A stretch of DNA of 64,000 nt from contig JAPEIS010000012.1 in assembly GCA_029531795.1 (NCBI GenBank), positions 1,488,001-1,552,000 on the forward strand. The letters run 5' to 3'. The notes under the pieces were generated by a model, which saw only the letters and a program-made list of their open reading frames with translations, was not told the origin of the DNA and made no database searches. The stretch is from Sclerotinia nivalis (lineage: Eukaryota; Ascomycota; Leotiomycetes; Helotiales; Sclerotiniaceae). The position numbers and the translations under genes are program-made. Positions 47,539-59,513 of this stretch are shown piece by piece (within the stretch, counting starts at the first letter, position 1; each line of letters opens with the position of its first letter).

Positions 47539-48296
47539 ATGGATTATGTTGAGAAGAGAATGGCTGCTGGTATGTTGTTTTATGGTTCCCTTGATACTTT
47601 ATGAGGATGCAGAATTGGAATTTCGTCTTCTTTTGAATCAGGCGGAGCATCACACCATTATAAAAAGGAAATGCTAACTAGCATGTCAAATATAGAAGCC
47701 CAAAGACCTGCTGGTGCAGAAGTGTATGTCTCTTTCCCACCCCCTCAATTCATCATATCACAAATTTCTACACTGTAAAAAAACATTAGAAACAAGACTA
47801 ACACCCCTCCAGCGCCAGTCTAGCCACCCCCCTCAACCTCCTCCTCCTCAGTCTCGCCGCCCTCGTAACCTACATGACCTTCCGTCCCAAAAAGGCGATC
47901 CCCATCCCCGCCGCCCCCGCCCCAATCGTCTTCCGCACCTTCACACCCCCGGAACTCGTCCCCTTTTCCGGGCTCAACAATACGCCCGTCTATCTCGCCG
48001 TCCGCGGCCGCGTATTCGATGTTAGCAATGGACGAAACTTTTATGGACCAGGAGGACCATATGAGAATTTTGCGGGACGAGATGCGAGTCGTGGGTTGGC
48101 GAAGGGAAGTTTTGATGCGGATATGTTGACGGAGGATTTGCAGGCCGAGTTGGATGATTTGAAGGATTTGGATGGGGAGGAGTTGGACGCTTTGAGGGGG
48201 TGGGAGGAGAGGTTTGAGGAGAAGTATTTGTTGGTTGGGAGGTTGATTAGTTGTGCTCAGAAGGAGAGGGAGGAGAAGGAGAAGGTGAAGGCTTAA
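47539..48296 (+). CDS. DAP1: DAP1, membrane-associated heme-binding protein (MAPR)
   Basis: Predicted 180 aa from three exons: 47539-47569, 47696-47723 and 47813-48296; introns are 126 and 89 bp. The first intron has a textbook GCTAAC branch site and TATAG acceptor; the second has GACTAAC. The protein has one N-terminal membrane span (PLNLLLLSLAALVTYM, about residues 24-39), then a cytochrome-b5-like MAPR domain: FTPPELVPFSGLNNTPVYLAVRG, VFDVSNGRNFYGPGGPYENFAGRDASRGLA. In Dap1/PGRMC1 proteins a Tyr in this region coordinates heme. Dap1 supports cytochrome P450 enzymes of sterol synthesis (Erg11) in the ER. An ATG near 47683 lies inside intron 1 and is rejected as start. Confidence 0.92.
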
Positions 48297-51175
48297 TGCG
48301 TGCGTGAGTTGGAGGGTAGTTGGTGGGTGGGTGGGAAGAGGATGTATTTGAGCATTGATGGAGAATTAGATTGTGAATATGGAATGGATTGTTTTCGGAT
48401 AGCTATGGGGATATTTCTAGTGGGTGGTATTTGGAAGAGCGTAATAGTATGATGTTTCAATATCAACGGGCTGAGTGGCCATGAATAATACATACATGCA
48501 CACATACATACATACAACTAGTATGCAAATACCCAAATGCAGAAGAACAAGCAATGATTCAAGATGACACTGCAACACTATCTCTACATCTACCCAAACA
48601 ATATCATACCCCTACCAAATCCCCCGACTCCTTTCTTCAGTTTTATTTACCAATATGTAAATACTACTTGTATCAATCTTTAAAAGATTTTCCTTTACGA
48701 AACCTTATCCGGGAGGGAGCCTGGTTCCATTGCTTGCTGTTGAATCACCTACGATGATCCGGGTACAAATCTTTGCTACTTTTTCCTCTCCTCCTCCCAC
48801 CCCAACCCCAAAAGACCTTTTTCACAGCCGGGCGCCCAAACATTCATCTCCGCCCACTTCTAATAATGTGGATATCCCATTGCTCTTTGATCTCTGTGGT
48901 GGGGGGGAGAATATACCCGCAAAGTCAGTTAGTATACCAGGTATACCAGGCATAGCTTATTTCGTGTGGAGGACCCACGAGTTAGCTATTCTCCACGCCC
49001 TCTAGCATTTTAATCTCATGATGAATGGCATCTATGTATCGTATCGTATGGCTCGCTTTTGAACACTGGGACTTTTTCGGTGGGACTTCTTTGGTGTCTT
49101 TGGTGGGAAATGGTGGAGCGAGAAGTAAGTACTGTATTGTATTGTTAGAGCCCGTTTGCGATGGTATGCATTTGGGGAACTACTAGCTATATATTCAAGT
49201 AGCTTAAATTTTGAGTCTTGAGCTTGACTCGGAGCGGAGCGTGTCTGGAAATTTGAAATTTGGGAGAATAGTAAGAATAGTCATGGATTGCGCAAGCTTA
49301 TACTTGTACTTTTTTAAGCTGGATGCATGCATGGGGTGTCTTTTTTTTTTACAGTAACTGTATTGATGAATCAATCAATCAAAGTATTTGATTTGATGCG
49401 ATGATACGCTTTTATACTAGGTATCCAGTTCCTCGTATTTTGGGATTTGGGGATTTATTAATTTATGATTTATAGTAAGTATTGGTGGTATTGGTGTTGG
49501 TGTTGGTGTTGAATGAATGAATGAATAAATGAATGAATGATTGATTGATTGACTATACAATGGATATTAATACACACGAAACAAACATCCAGACTTACAA
49601 ACTTACAAAGTTACCTAGTACGTATCCTTGCCAGGTACGCGAACTGGTGAACCGCGGATTGGATTGAGATGATTGAGATCTGTTGAGATCTGCATTGTAT
49701 GGTATGTAAAGAGGGTTTGTGCTTGGGTTTACTTATTTGGTGATCTTATTGTTTACTATTTTGATTGTATATTTTATGTATTAGGTGGTTGGGGTAGTTG
49801 GGGTAGCTGGGGTTGAAAACTTTGGGAGGAGGGGGAGGAGGGGGGGGGATAATGATGAGTTGCTGGTCTGGTTAGGGGGTTCGGGGGCGAATGTTGAGAT
49901 TTAAGGGGGGTTTTAAATTTTAAATGAGGGGATTGAAGATATAGATATGGACTTGGGATTTCTGGGGTTATATTATACCAAGGGTTTTAAGGTTTTGGGG
50001 TTTGATGGAGAATAATGTGGATGTGAAGATGATATTAATGGTGTTGTTCCTATAAAGACCAAACTTGGAGAAATCGACAAATTTCGTTGTAAGACTTTTC
50101 GTGCGGTATATACATATATACATTCTTTATTATCCCGCTGTTTTGCAATTCCATTCATCATTGCCTGTCTACATGTAAGATAACAATCCGTACCCGTTCG
50201 TATATTCCTTATGTTGTGCCCTGTAGTTGAGATTTAAGCTTAGTGAGGATTCTACTTTTATGTTTACTTTAGTGCTCTTGCTTTACTCACCAGCAGTTTC
50301 TGTAAGAGCCTGGAGAGTGCTTGGTATTTTCTCGTGGTGATGTGGTGCGGATTTTGGATTTTGGATTTTGGATTTGGGGGTGGGTCTGAAGTTCGAGGTG
50401 ATCGGGAGGAGAGACTAGAGGCTCGGGGATATTTCTTTGACGAATTTAGGCACGGGAGTGAAAGTGCACTTGATGTTGGTGGAGGTTGAATATGGGTTGA
50501 TATGGGTTGGTGGAAACAGGAACTTTGAATTTGAACTCGAATTCGCAGATCAGAAAGATTTCCTGGTAATCATAAAGTACCAGAGACGAACTCGACGGAC
50601 TTGAGATTCTATATTGCGAGATCTCGAGAGTTTTTTTGTATCTAGATTTTATGGTAAGCTGGAGAAGGGTAACTATTTGTTGATGTCAGCGATCTCTACA
50701 GATAGATTAGGGATATTTGGTATTCGAACTTCGAAAGGTGTGGAATGGGTTATGGTTGAAGAATGCTAATATCGTCGTATCCAATTCACAGGTTGTAAGA
50801 GTACATATAGTCAATTTTCTTCCGATCTGGAATTATATCTGTTCCGACCCAGTTATGATGAGAGCGATGTGAATGCACTTTCATATTATGAATATTCCCA
50901 GTTTTCAATATAGTCATGTCTATTCATACATTAAGTACTGTCGGGATATTCACCACGTGAACCACTAGTATTGGCGCTAGTGCCTGGGCAGTGACCATTA
51001 TATAGTTCGGTATTTCCGTAGTTCTAGTTCTTTAGGCAAATCAATACAATCAAATACGATACATGTGTTGAAGCTTCACGTCGCCATACCCGTTCCCACC
51101 GACAAGTACCTCTTCTCATCTCATCTCTTCTCATCTCAACACCCCATTCCCAATTCCCAATTCCCAACCCCTAAC
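48297..51175. other. 2.9-kb intergenic region with low-complexity DNA
   Basis: No convincing gene. Several G-rich, pyrimidine-rich and microsatellite patches occur, including the tract at 49481-49552 and a G-run near 49838. The minus frame at 49973-50161 and plus frames near 48554-49005 have no domain. A long 3' UTR of DAP1 or an unannotated non-coding transcript is possible. Confidence 0.5.
49481..49552. repeat. Microsatellites (TTGGTG)n and (GAAT)n
   Basis: A run of TTGGTG units is followed by GAAT/GATT tetranucleotides. Simple-sequence repeats, probably length-variable between strains. Confidence 0.85.
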
Positions 51176-52345
51176 TCAAGATCTCTCACCATTCCAAATA
51201 ACCACATCTTGAACCACTGCCCCCTCCCTAATCATATCCTCCGTCCACAAGCGATTCTCCAACATCCACTTTGCCATGAGAGTTTTAGCCCCAGCTCTGA
51301 ATTCCCACCACGTAACCTTTGCACTCCTCAACCCGTCATGAGCGAGTAACTTTCTCGTATAATCCCACTCGTGCAGATTCCGCCTATTCCTCAAATTTTC
51401 CATCGATTCCTGTGCTTCATCATCATCCAACGAGGACGATTGCGTCGTCTCGGAAGAATCGAAATTTTCCAGAAAACTTTTATTACCCGTACCTCCCCAA
51501 ACCGTTAAATCCAGACATTTGAGTCCCGACAATTTGTGAGTGATGATTTCACATAAATTCTCCCACACCACATCAATACCAGCACAAATCTTCAACTCGG
51601 GAATTTCCCTCGCAACCTTCAAATTTCTAACCCATGCCCGAGCACTCTGACTTCGATCCCTCCAGAAAGGATTTACCGCTTCGATATTCATACCGAAATC
51701 CCAGATACTATTTTCATTTCCGTAGAGTACCTCTTCGGCTTCTTCTTGAATTTGCTGACATACACTTAAAATACGGGTATGGATACTCGGATTCGGGAAG
51801 TCGATGTGGGAATTAGCGGAGAGGATTTTGTAAGTGGTGAGTTTTTCGGGGTTGTCTGGGGATATGGGGTAAAATGATTGGGCGGCGCGAGCGGGAATGC
51901 ATGTGGGCGGAAAATAGTAACCATTATGGGGGATTTGAGTTGTGATTTTGTGGTGGCGGGGTGGAAGGAGGAGGAGATAGATTTTTAGGCGGATTTCTGT
52001 TGGTAGAGAGAGGAAAGGAAAATATGATTTTCCTGACGTCGAGGTGATTGGTGAGGAGGAGAATTCATGTGATGAATGTTCGAATGGAGTTAGTGCACCT
52101 GCAGGGCTGAGACAAGGATATTTCCCATCCATGATTTCTCCCGATTCGCTGTCTGTACTTGGATGTTCTGAAGAATTGTAATCCAAAGGATATGAAGGAT
52201 AGAGAATATCGACTTCAATACTTCGACAATTACTTCTACATCGCTTTATATTTGTATCCTCTTGAGCGTAGAACACGTTGATAGACAGCATTGACAACTC
52301 CGGACACCTTGGTGGGTCCCTGAGAGAAGAGTATTGAGATGCCAT
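51176..52345 (-). CDS. DUF7730-like (LPxEIR family) protein
   Basis: Single exon, 389 aa with ATG at 52345. Residues 1-105 are disordered and Ser-rich. At about 108 the family signature FPFLSLPTEIRLKIYLLLL begins, followed by the second signature block ILSVCQQIQEEAEEVLYGNENSIWDF (about 193-218) and WVRNLKVAREIPELKICAGID. The C-terminal half is alpha/beta and ends VVQDVVIWNGERS. The family is large in filamentous ascomycetes and has no settled function. Compared with the copy at 39131-40123 it has a longer N-terminal extension and a better preserved LPTEIR motif. A clearly broken relative lies about 1 kb away at 53363-53729. Confidence 0.8.
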   Translation of the reverse strand: MASQYSSLRDPPRCPELSMLSINVFYAQEDTNIKRCRSNCRSIEVDILYPSYPLDYNSSEHPSTDSESGEIMDGKYPCLSPAGALTPFEHSSHEFSSSPITSTSGKSYFPFLSLPTEIRLKIYLLLLPPRHHKITTQIPHNGYYFPPTCIPARAAQSFYPISPDNPEKLTTYKILSANSHIDFPNPSIHTRILSVCQQIQEEAEEVLYGNENSIWDFGMNIEAVNPFWRDRSQSARAWVRNLKVAREIPELKICAGIDVVWENLCEIITHKLSGLKCLDLTVWGGTGNKSFLENFDSSETTQSSSLDDDEAQESMENLRNRRNLHEWDYTRKLLAHDGLRSAKVTWWEFRAGAKTLMAKWMLENRLWTEDMIREGAVVQDVVIWNGERS

Positions 52346-53362
52346 TTTCGGGTAATGCAGGGGCGGAACACCGATGAGGAAGACAGGGATAAGTCAGGAT
52401 TGCCCGATTCCGAGTAGTCGGTGTGTTCAAATGGAATTGTATCAAGCGGTGACTTCAAATATCTGTGATGTGCTCCGTAGTTTCACAATAGTGGTATGTA
52501 TCAGTGCGGATTCTGCTTTTGTATGAAGAAGTTTCAACTGATTTAAACCTTAAGATTGTGGGCAATGCAAGTACGTTCTGATTAGGAAAGTATGTTGCAA
52601 TATAGATGGCCGCCGACTTGATTTGATGGTGTTTCGATACTGAGACCAAAGATAATAAGAACAAATGAAGTAAGTCGAATCAATTGAGGGACCATCTTTT
52701 ATCTTTATGAGATCCAACGGGTTTTACATAGTGGCACAGAAGTGCCTGACATCACGCAAGGGACAACGATTTGTCTAATATGTCACACGAAGACACAGAG
52801 AAATACCAAGTTTTTCAAATCTCGACGGGCGAAAGAATAATCATTCCACCCGGGACATCATAGCATGCGTTTAGGATGACACTGCATGACTGTATTTGTT
52901 GGACCAAAATGCCCATACATCGACGTCAACCCTCCCTCGTATAATCATGCTTACACCGTAATCCCATAAGCACGCATATAGTGATTATACACCAATGATT
53001 TGTCGCCGCAAGTACTCTGCTAACCCATTTTCGATCGAAGCAGAGAATGCAGCAAAGAAATTCATGTATGAAGAACGGCCTCGCGAAGGTATAGAATGTA
53101 ACTCAGAATTAATATCCAATTTCTGGATACCTTTGAATTTGTAGATCCATTCCAGATGCAACACGTGACAAAGTCTTGAACTCAGCCGATGTGCATCGCC
53201 CTACATCGTTCCATCCAATTCTTGGTCGTCCTCCCCCAATAATCAATGTCAAGGCCTTCAATTACATTTGATCCCCCAAAAATTCACAAACATTGTTCCA
53301 TTCACACCGATCCAATTTGCGACAGCAGATAAACCATTGTTTGAAAAGAGATATCTCTTGAA
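52346..53362. other. Intergenic, no gene recognised
   Basis: About 1 kb between the two DUF7730-like loci. It includes the promoter of the intact gene. No other feature was identified. Confidence 0.5.
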
Positions 53363-53729
53363 CTAGAGATCGTATTCCGGAGAAGAAAGGACGATGGCTT
53401 CAATATCCTCATAAAACCTGAATGTCCGACCCCCATATAAGAGAGGTGTGGCTTCTCCATATATCTGGCGATTGACCCTCAGGATAGAAGTGTGTATATC
53501 CACATTGGTACATAGTCGATGCGTTGTCGGAACTCTTTGTCGCATAAGAGAGTGGTCAACACGGTAGGAGGAACGGAGAGGATGATTGGCATGGTTGGCA
53601 TATGCTGGTTGCTGATTGCGGATCTTGAAGGTTTTGTTGTTGTAAATCGTCGAAAAGAAGTTCATAATATCATATGCCTAATCTCTGAAGGAATGCGCAT
53701 GAACGGCGAAATGTTTTGGTGTCTGTCAT
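53363..53729 (-). pseudogene. Broken DUF7730-like gene fragment
   Basis: The family block ILRVNRQIYGEATPLLYGG, followed by FRFYEDIEAIV, is clear near the 3' end. The start of the gene appears in another frame: an ATG at 53729 gives a short peptide with FLQRLGI, a TGA at 53672-53670, then YYELLFDD, which resembles the LPxEIRxMIYELL signature after damage. So at least one stop and one frame change separate the two blocks, and the frame ends shortly after the second block. It is a truncated, disabled relative of the intact gene at 51176-52345. Confidence 0.55.
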
Positions 53730-54969
53730 GACTGTAAATTTACAATGCGTATCGTATTGTAATTCAACAAGAGAGTATGGAGTTCTTCTGAAGCCCTGTT
53801 GTTTGTTCTGTGGAAGAGGGTATGGTTGCAACTACAAACTCGTTAGACGAGGTTATCTCTTTTTTGTCTAGAATCTAATGGCACAGTCTGAATCACTCAA
53901 CAATATGACATATGACTCGCCGAATGAATAATTTTTAAAAAGTGTTTTGCTCCGAAACGAAACACTGAATCATGTAATCTACCGTAGTAATCACGTATAT
54001 AGTGAGTGGATGGAGTCCCTTGGTATCAAATCCGACATATCCTACCAGAGTTGACACGACCTAAGGGGCCATGACCGAAAGAGAAACGATTGGGAGAAAT
54101 AGGGAAGACAGCCTGTCATCAACATGATGATGATGAATGTTGCTAAGAAGTTAGAAGTTGGAACTTGGGGGTGTGCTTCGGTAGAACCATTGACAAACTT
54201 AGTAGCTCCCCTAGATGACGACTTGCTAAAATATACCTACCGGTAGGGTTTGAATGCTTATGTAGGTAACGAAGTAATCAATATGGACTTCTCAGTGAAG
54301 AGTTTTTATAAATTGCACTTTCAAAAAATCCTACAGAAGAATTTATGCGAATTGCAAATTAAGATGGGGGGGAATCTTCGGCAACACCCGGCCGAAAATA
54401 TTTTCGTACAACCACCATTCCGGAGAACAACCACCAATATATCTCAACGTGGAAAGATTGGATGAGATTCCGATATTGCCTAGCTTTCTTCCTATTGGCC
54501 AAATCTTGGAGCATTCATTTTCAAAAAAAGCAGTTTATTTACTACTGCTTCGCTTAATAATCATTCCAACCCGCCGTCCCTTCATCCATTAACGTTACGG
54601 GAAAACTCCACCGCTGTTTCAACCTCGAAATATCACCACTATTTACAATTATATATATTTATTTTGAGTTTTCGTCCAAATACCCACATATCCCCAGAAT
54701 TTTCCAACGGGTTTCCTATAAAAAGAACAATTCAATCACTATCACGTTTTGGCCGTTGAAATGGTTTCCCAGCCACTTCAATTATCATGGACAATGCAGA
54801 AATCCCAGCCTTCTCCGCGCGTATTGAAAAAAATCTACCCAGCCTCCACGACCAAGTCGCATGAGCTATAATATGATGTATCTCATTATTCCATGTAAGT
54901 TCTTTGACTCTCAGACATCAAGTAATTGTTCTCGAGTCCATTTCTATCTATTTACAAGTTGATCCAATC
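53730..54969. other. Intergenic, no gene recognised
   Basis: About 1.24 kb, AT-rich in parts. The frame at 54250-54465 has no recognisable domain. The right end includes the promoter of the secreted-protein gene. Confidence 0.5.
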
Positions 54970-55875
54970 ATGCTTCTTAATACTTCCACTTCCACTCTCT
55001 TCGCGCTATCGTCACTTTTTTTACTATCATCAGCGCTTCCAGTTGCTCAAAATGATGTTATTTTGGTGGAACATGTAAAAAGAGCTACATACTCTGTTGT
55101 GAATGTCCAAGGGTCTTCTTCGACTTCCGTAAGTGGTGGAAATGGGGAACCAACGACTACTGTGGTAAAAACAATTACCAAGACCGACCAGCCGACAACG
55201 AAAACAGTGGTCGAGACCGATGCGACTACAACTGCCAACTACATAGTCTCGACTCAGACTGTGAGGGGTTCTGATACAACTGAGACTGTTCTTATTACCA
55301 TTACACCATCCCCGACGACTGTCACTAGCTTTAGCTATTCAATTGTGGATATCACTGTTCCAGTGACGATTCCTGAATCTTCATCAAAACAGACCACTAC
55401 CCGCGCAAGTTCCTTGGTAGAACCATCATCGTTTTCCCAATCTCCAACAACAGCCATATCTTCCTCATCCAAATCTTCCACCAAACCCACGTCAACTTCA
55501 ACCACACGCCAAACTGTGACATCTTTTAGTGCTTCCAAGTCATCCAGCGCAGTCGCATCTTCCTCAACGAGTTTGTTCCCGTCATCGTCACTGCCTCGAA
55601 GTCGTACCAGCGTTGCCAGTGTGACTACATCTCAAGTATCGAGCCCAACCTTAAGTCTTGGAGCATCGACAATCACTTGCACCGACGAAACATCGTCCAT
55701 CTCATCTCCCACGACTACTTTATTATCATCGTGGCTTACTTCTTATACGGCGATATCCTCGAATTGGTATACTATCACAGTTTTGCCTACAACCACTACT
55801 ACTTCCTATGATAACGGACAATGGCATACTAGCTATTCTTCTTGGAATTCTACGACTGCTATCTCAAGAAGCTGA
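54970..55875 (+). CDS. Ser/Thr-rich secreted protein
   Basis: Single exon, 301 aa from the ATG at 54970. A signal peptide is clear (MLLNTSTSTLFALSSLFLLSSALP). A Lys-Arg pair at about residues 39-40 (EHVKR followed by ATYSVV) is a likely Kex2 cleavage site. The rest is extremely rich in Ser and Thr with repeated short patterns (TTTVVKTITKT, SSSKSSTKPTSTSTT), so heavy O-mannosylation is expected. No GPI-anchor signal is seen at the C-terminus. The protein is probably secreted or cell-wall linked. No enzyme domain was recognised, and the repeat-like composition means similarity searches would be unreliable. Confidence 0.8.
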   Translation: MLLNTSTSTLFALSSLFLLSSALPVAQNDVILVEHVKRATYSVVNVQGSSSTSVSGGNGEPTTTVVKTITKTDQPTTKTVVETDATTTANYIVSTQTVRGSDTTETVLITITPSPTTVTSFSYSIVDITVPVTIPESSSKQTTTRASSLVEPSSFSQSPTTAISSSSKSSTKPTSTSTTRQTVTSFSASKSSSAVASSSTSLFPSSSLPRSRTSVASVTTSQVSSPTLSLGASTITCTDETSSISSPTTTLLSSWLTSYTAISSNWYTITVLPTTTTTSYDNGQWHTSYSSWNSTTAISRS

Positions 55876-56625
55876 GGAATCTTTGATTCATCTATTGAAT
55901 TCTCAATCATAGTTTTGAGAGAGACTATTACTACGGAAGGAACTCTCCTCGAGAATATTGATAAAATGTTCATGGTGGAATCACGTTGGTTTCACTAGCC
56001 CTTGGTGGAGCAAGAATGCTTGGTCTCGACCAAGCCTATGACCAGTGGCACAAAAATCTGTGCTTGGTTTGGCTCTACGTACAAAATTTGGTGCGGTAAT
56101 GTTTATTTGGAGTTATGGAATCATAAGGATCAGGCAACCAAGAGCTGGGATGCCTGTCAGATTTTATATCATTGATTGCGTAGGAAGGAAAGTCGGAATG
56201 AACTAGACGAAATAATCTTAAATGAATATTGAGATTTAGGATAATTAATAATGAAAGATAATTAGAATCAAAATAATCTTGTATCAGCAGTCACATTCGG
56301 TTGCTGTTGAACACATTGATTTAAGAACAATGTGCTAGGTATATTATAATATATCTTCAGAATTTGTGACGAAGATCGGTGAAAGGATGTTTTCGGAATT
56401 CGGATAAACTTTGCATCCGCGAGCTCCAACCCTTGTCAGCAATCAACCATACGGGGAGCCTTTAGCGTTCCTTCCCCCGGAAACTGGTCATAACCAGTTA
56501 ACCTTGGAATCCATACGACAAAAGAGCTTCAGTATCTACATTAATCGCTCATTCCCATATTCTGAATTTCTTGGCCTACGAAAATCTGCTACTGCGCAAG
56601 CATCTGTTCGTGAAAGTCTGCCATA
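55876..56625. other. Intergenic, no gene recognised
   Basis: 750 bp between the secreted-protein gene and VPS35. The right part should be the VPS35 promoter. No feature was identified. Confidence 0.5.
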
Positions 56626-59513
56626 ATGGCTTCTCCACCTCAAGTCGTGGAGGATCAGGCACGACTCCTTGAAGATGCTTTGAATGTTGTTCGCCAACAG
56701 ACACAACTCATGCGACGATGCTTGGAAAGTCCTGGGAAACTGATGGATGCCCTGAAGTGCAGGTATGTCAATGAAGATGAGCTTGTTTCTGTTTGTCTAT
56801 GTAATTGCCATGACTATAATATATGCGCCAGGCGAAATGATCTTGTGCTGATTTTTCTCTTTCAAATCTAGCTCAACACTTGTCTCCGAGCTACGAACGA
56901 GCAGTTTAGGGCCGAAACAGTACTATGAGTTATATATGGCAGTGTTTGATGCTTTGCGACACCTATCCTCTCATCTCAAAGATTCTCATCCCACTCACCA
57001 TCTCGCCGACCTTTATGAGCTTGTCCAATATGCAGGAAATATCGTTCCTCGGCTTTACTTAATGGTAACAGTTGGTACAGTCTATATGAGTGTACCAGAA
57101 GCACCGGTTAAGGAGATAATGAAGGACATGATGGAAATGAGTCGTGGAGTACAGCATCCAACTAGAGGGTTGTTTCTTAGATATTACCTTTCCGGGCAAG
57201 CTCGCGAACATTTACCTCAAGGTGATGGGGATGGACCAGAAGGCAATTTAACAGATTCAATAAGTTTTGTTCTTACGAATTTCGTGGAAATGAACAAGCT
57301 TTGGGTACGACTACAGCATCAAGGTCACTCTAGAGAGAGAGAAATGAGAACGCAGGAAAGGAAAGAGCTCCAATTACTGGTCGGAAGTAATTTAGTTCGA
57401 TTAAGTCAATTGGTTGATCTGGATGTTTACAAGAACACTATTTTGCAGCCACTGCTAGAACAAGTGGTGCAATGTCGAGATGTTCTAGCCCAAGAATATT
57501 TGCTAGAAGTAATCACACAGGTCTTCCCTGATGAATATCACCTTCACACCCTGGATCAATTCTTGGCGGCTGTATCAAGATTGAATCCTCATGTTAACAT
57601 GAAAGTCATTGTTATAGCAATGATGGATAGACTTTCTGCATATGCTGCTCGAGAGTCGGAATTGAGTTCTGCAGTGGATCGCGAGAAGGCAGAGCAGGAG
57701 GCTGTCGCTCGACTACTCGAGACAACCCGACTGAACAAGGAGAGTCAGGCTGGTGAATCAAAGCCAGAGTCGACTCCAGCGCCGGAGGCCTCAAAGGCGA
57801 ATGGTGATCGTCCGTCGACTGAGACTAATGGAGCCAGCACAGACTCGAAACCCAAGGAACAAATTGACGATAGCCTTAGTGTAGCCCCAACTGAAGTTGA
57901 GACGCAATCTGTTGCTGAGACGGTCGTCAACGATGATACTAACAATAGGCCAAATGCCGTTCCTGAAAACATCAAGCTGTATGAGATCTTTTTTGACCAA
58001 GTAATGCATCTTGTTGCTTCCCAGCGCTTGTCCGTACAAGATACCTTGGCATTGTTGGTATCGTTAGTCAACTTATCACTCAAGGTTTATCCGGATCGTC
58101 TAGACTACGTCGATCAGGTCCTCAATTACGCATCGGATAGAGTTAGAGCATATGCCAACACTCCTGAACTACATTCTCCAGAGGCACAGAAAAATATACT
58201 AAACTTGCTCCTAACACCTATCACTTCTTACGCCTCTATATTCACAGCATTGTCCCTCCCAACTTACATCCCATTACTACAACTTCAAATATATCCAACA
58301 CGTCGAGCTGTTGCTGGTGAAGTAGCTCGTACCTTACAAGGAAATTCAACCAAAATCTCCACTGTGGTCTCACTGGAAGGAGTGCTCGAGGTTCTTAAGG
58401 TTCTGATCAAAGAGGGATCTCAAAGTCCGGCCAATTACGTCGGAGTACAGCGCAAATCTGTTGAGACCGATGAAACGATAGAAGAGCAGGGCTGGTTAGC
58501 TAGGATCGTTCATTTGATCCATAGTGATGACAACGATACACAGTTTAAGCTTCTGCAAACTACCAAGGCCGCTTACTCCGAGGGGAATGAACGTGTGAAG
58601 TTTACAACTCCAGCTCTCATAAGTTCGGCCATGAAGCTCGCGAGACGGTTTAAGGCGAGGGAACACTTTGATGATAACTGGGAATCACAAATATCGGCGC
58701 TCTTCAAGTTCATGCACTCGACCCTCTCAACTATGTATACCCGAGTCTCCGGGTCTGCAGAGCTTTGTTTGAGACTATTCGTGGCATGTGGTCAAATTGC
58801 TGATCAGACCAATTTTGAAGAGGTTAGCTACGAATTTTTTGCCCAAGCATTTACCATCTACGAAGAAAACATCAGCGACTCTAGGTCACAGTTTCAAGCA
58901 GTCTGTGTTATCGCATCCGCTCTGCATGAAACACGAAATTTCAGTAAAGAAAACTATGACACCCTCATTACCAAGTGTGCTCTACATGGCAGTAAGCTTT
59001 TGAAGAAGCCTGATCAATGCCGTGCTGTCTTCTTAGCGAGTCATCTTTGGTGGGCCGTACCTATCGCAGCAATGGGCGAAACAGATGAGAAGAATGTAAG
59101 TCTCTACGATCAATATCACATTTAGAATAATAGCTAATATGCGCTAGCTCTATCGTGATGGCAAACGTGTTCTTGAGTGCCTTCAACGTGCACTTCGCGT
59201 TGCGGATGCATGTATGGATACTGCTGTTTCAGTGGAACTTTTTGTGGAAATCCTGAATCGTTATGTCTATTATTTCGAGCAAGACAATGAAGCTGTAAGT
59301 CCCTCGCTGATATATATTGTCAAACTATAATCTAACATGATTCGATAGGTCACAACGAAATACCTAAATGGCCTTATTGAATTGATCCATTCAAATCTCC
59401 AAGGCAATCAAGATTCGGCCACAATTAATGAACCAAGAAAGCATTTCCAACGTACTTTGGATAACATTACATCTCGAAACTATGAAGGTGTAGTAACAAC
59501 AGCTGCACCTTAG
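56626..59513 (+). CDS. VPS35: Retromer subunit VPS35
   Basis: Predicted 890 aa from four exons: 56626-56762, 56872-59095, 59148-59294 and 59349-59513; introns are 109, 52 and 54 bp. The N-terminus [17 protein letters not shown] is family-typical, and the Vps26-binding motif PRLYLM has its Arg at about residue 106 (human Arg107). The whole protein is an alpha-solenoid of HEAT-like helices. A disordered Ser/Glu/Pro-rich insert at about residues 330-410 separates the N- and C-terminal solenoid halves, as in other fungal Vps35 proteins. The C-terminal exons continue with [11 protein letters not shown] and the conserved [14 protein letters not shown], which bind Vps29. The retromer returns sorting receptors from endosomes to the Golgi. 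Length fits fungal Vps35; human is 796 aa. Confidence 0.95.

Noticed and set aside
47683..47695. Start codon for DAP1 at the ATG near 47683
   Set aside because: The ATG lies between a GCTAAC branch site and a TATAG acceptor, so it is intronic.
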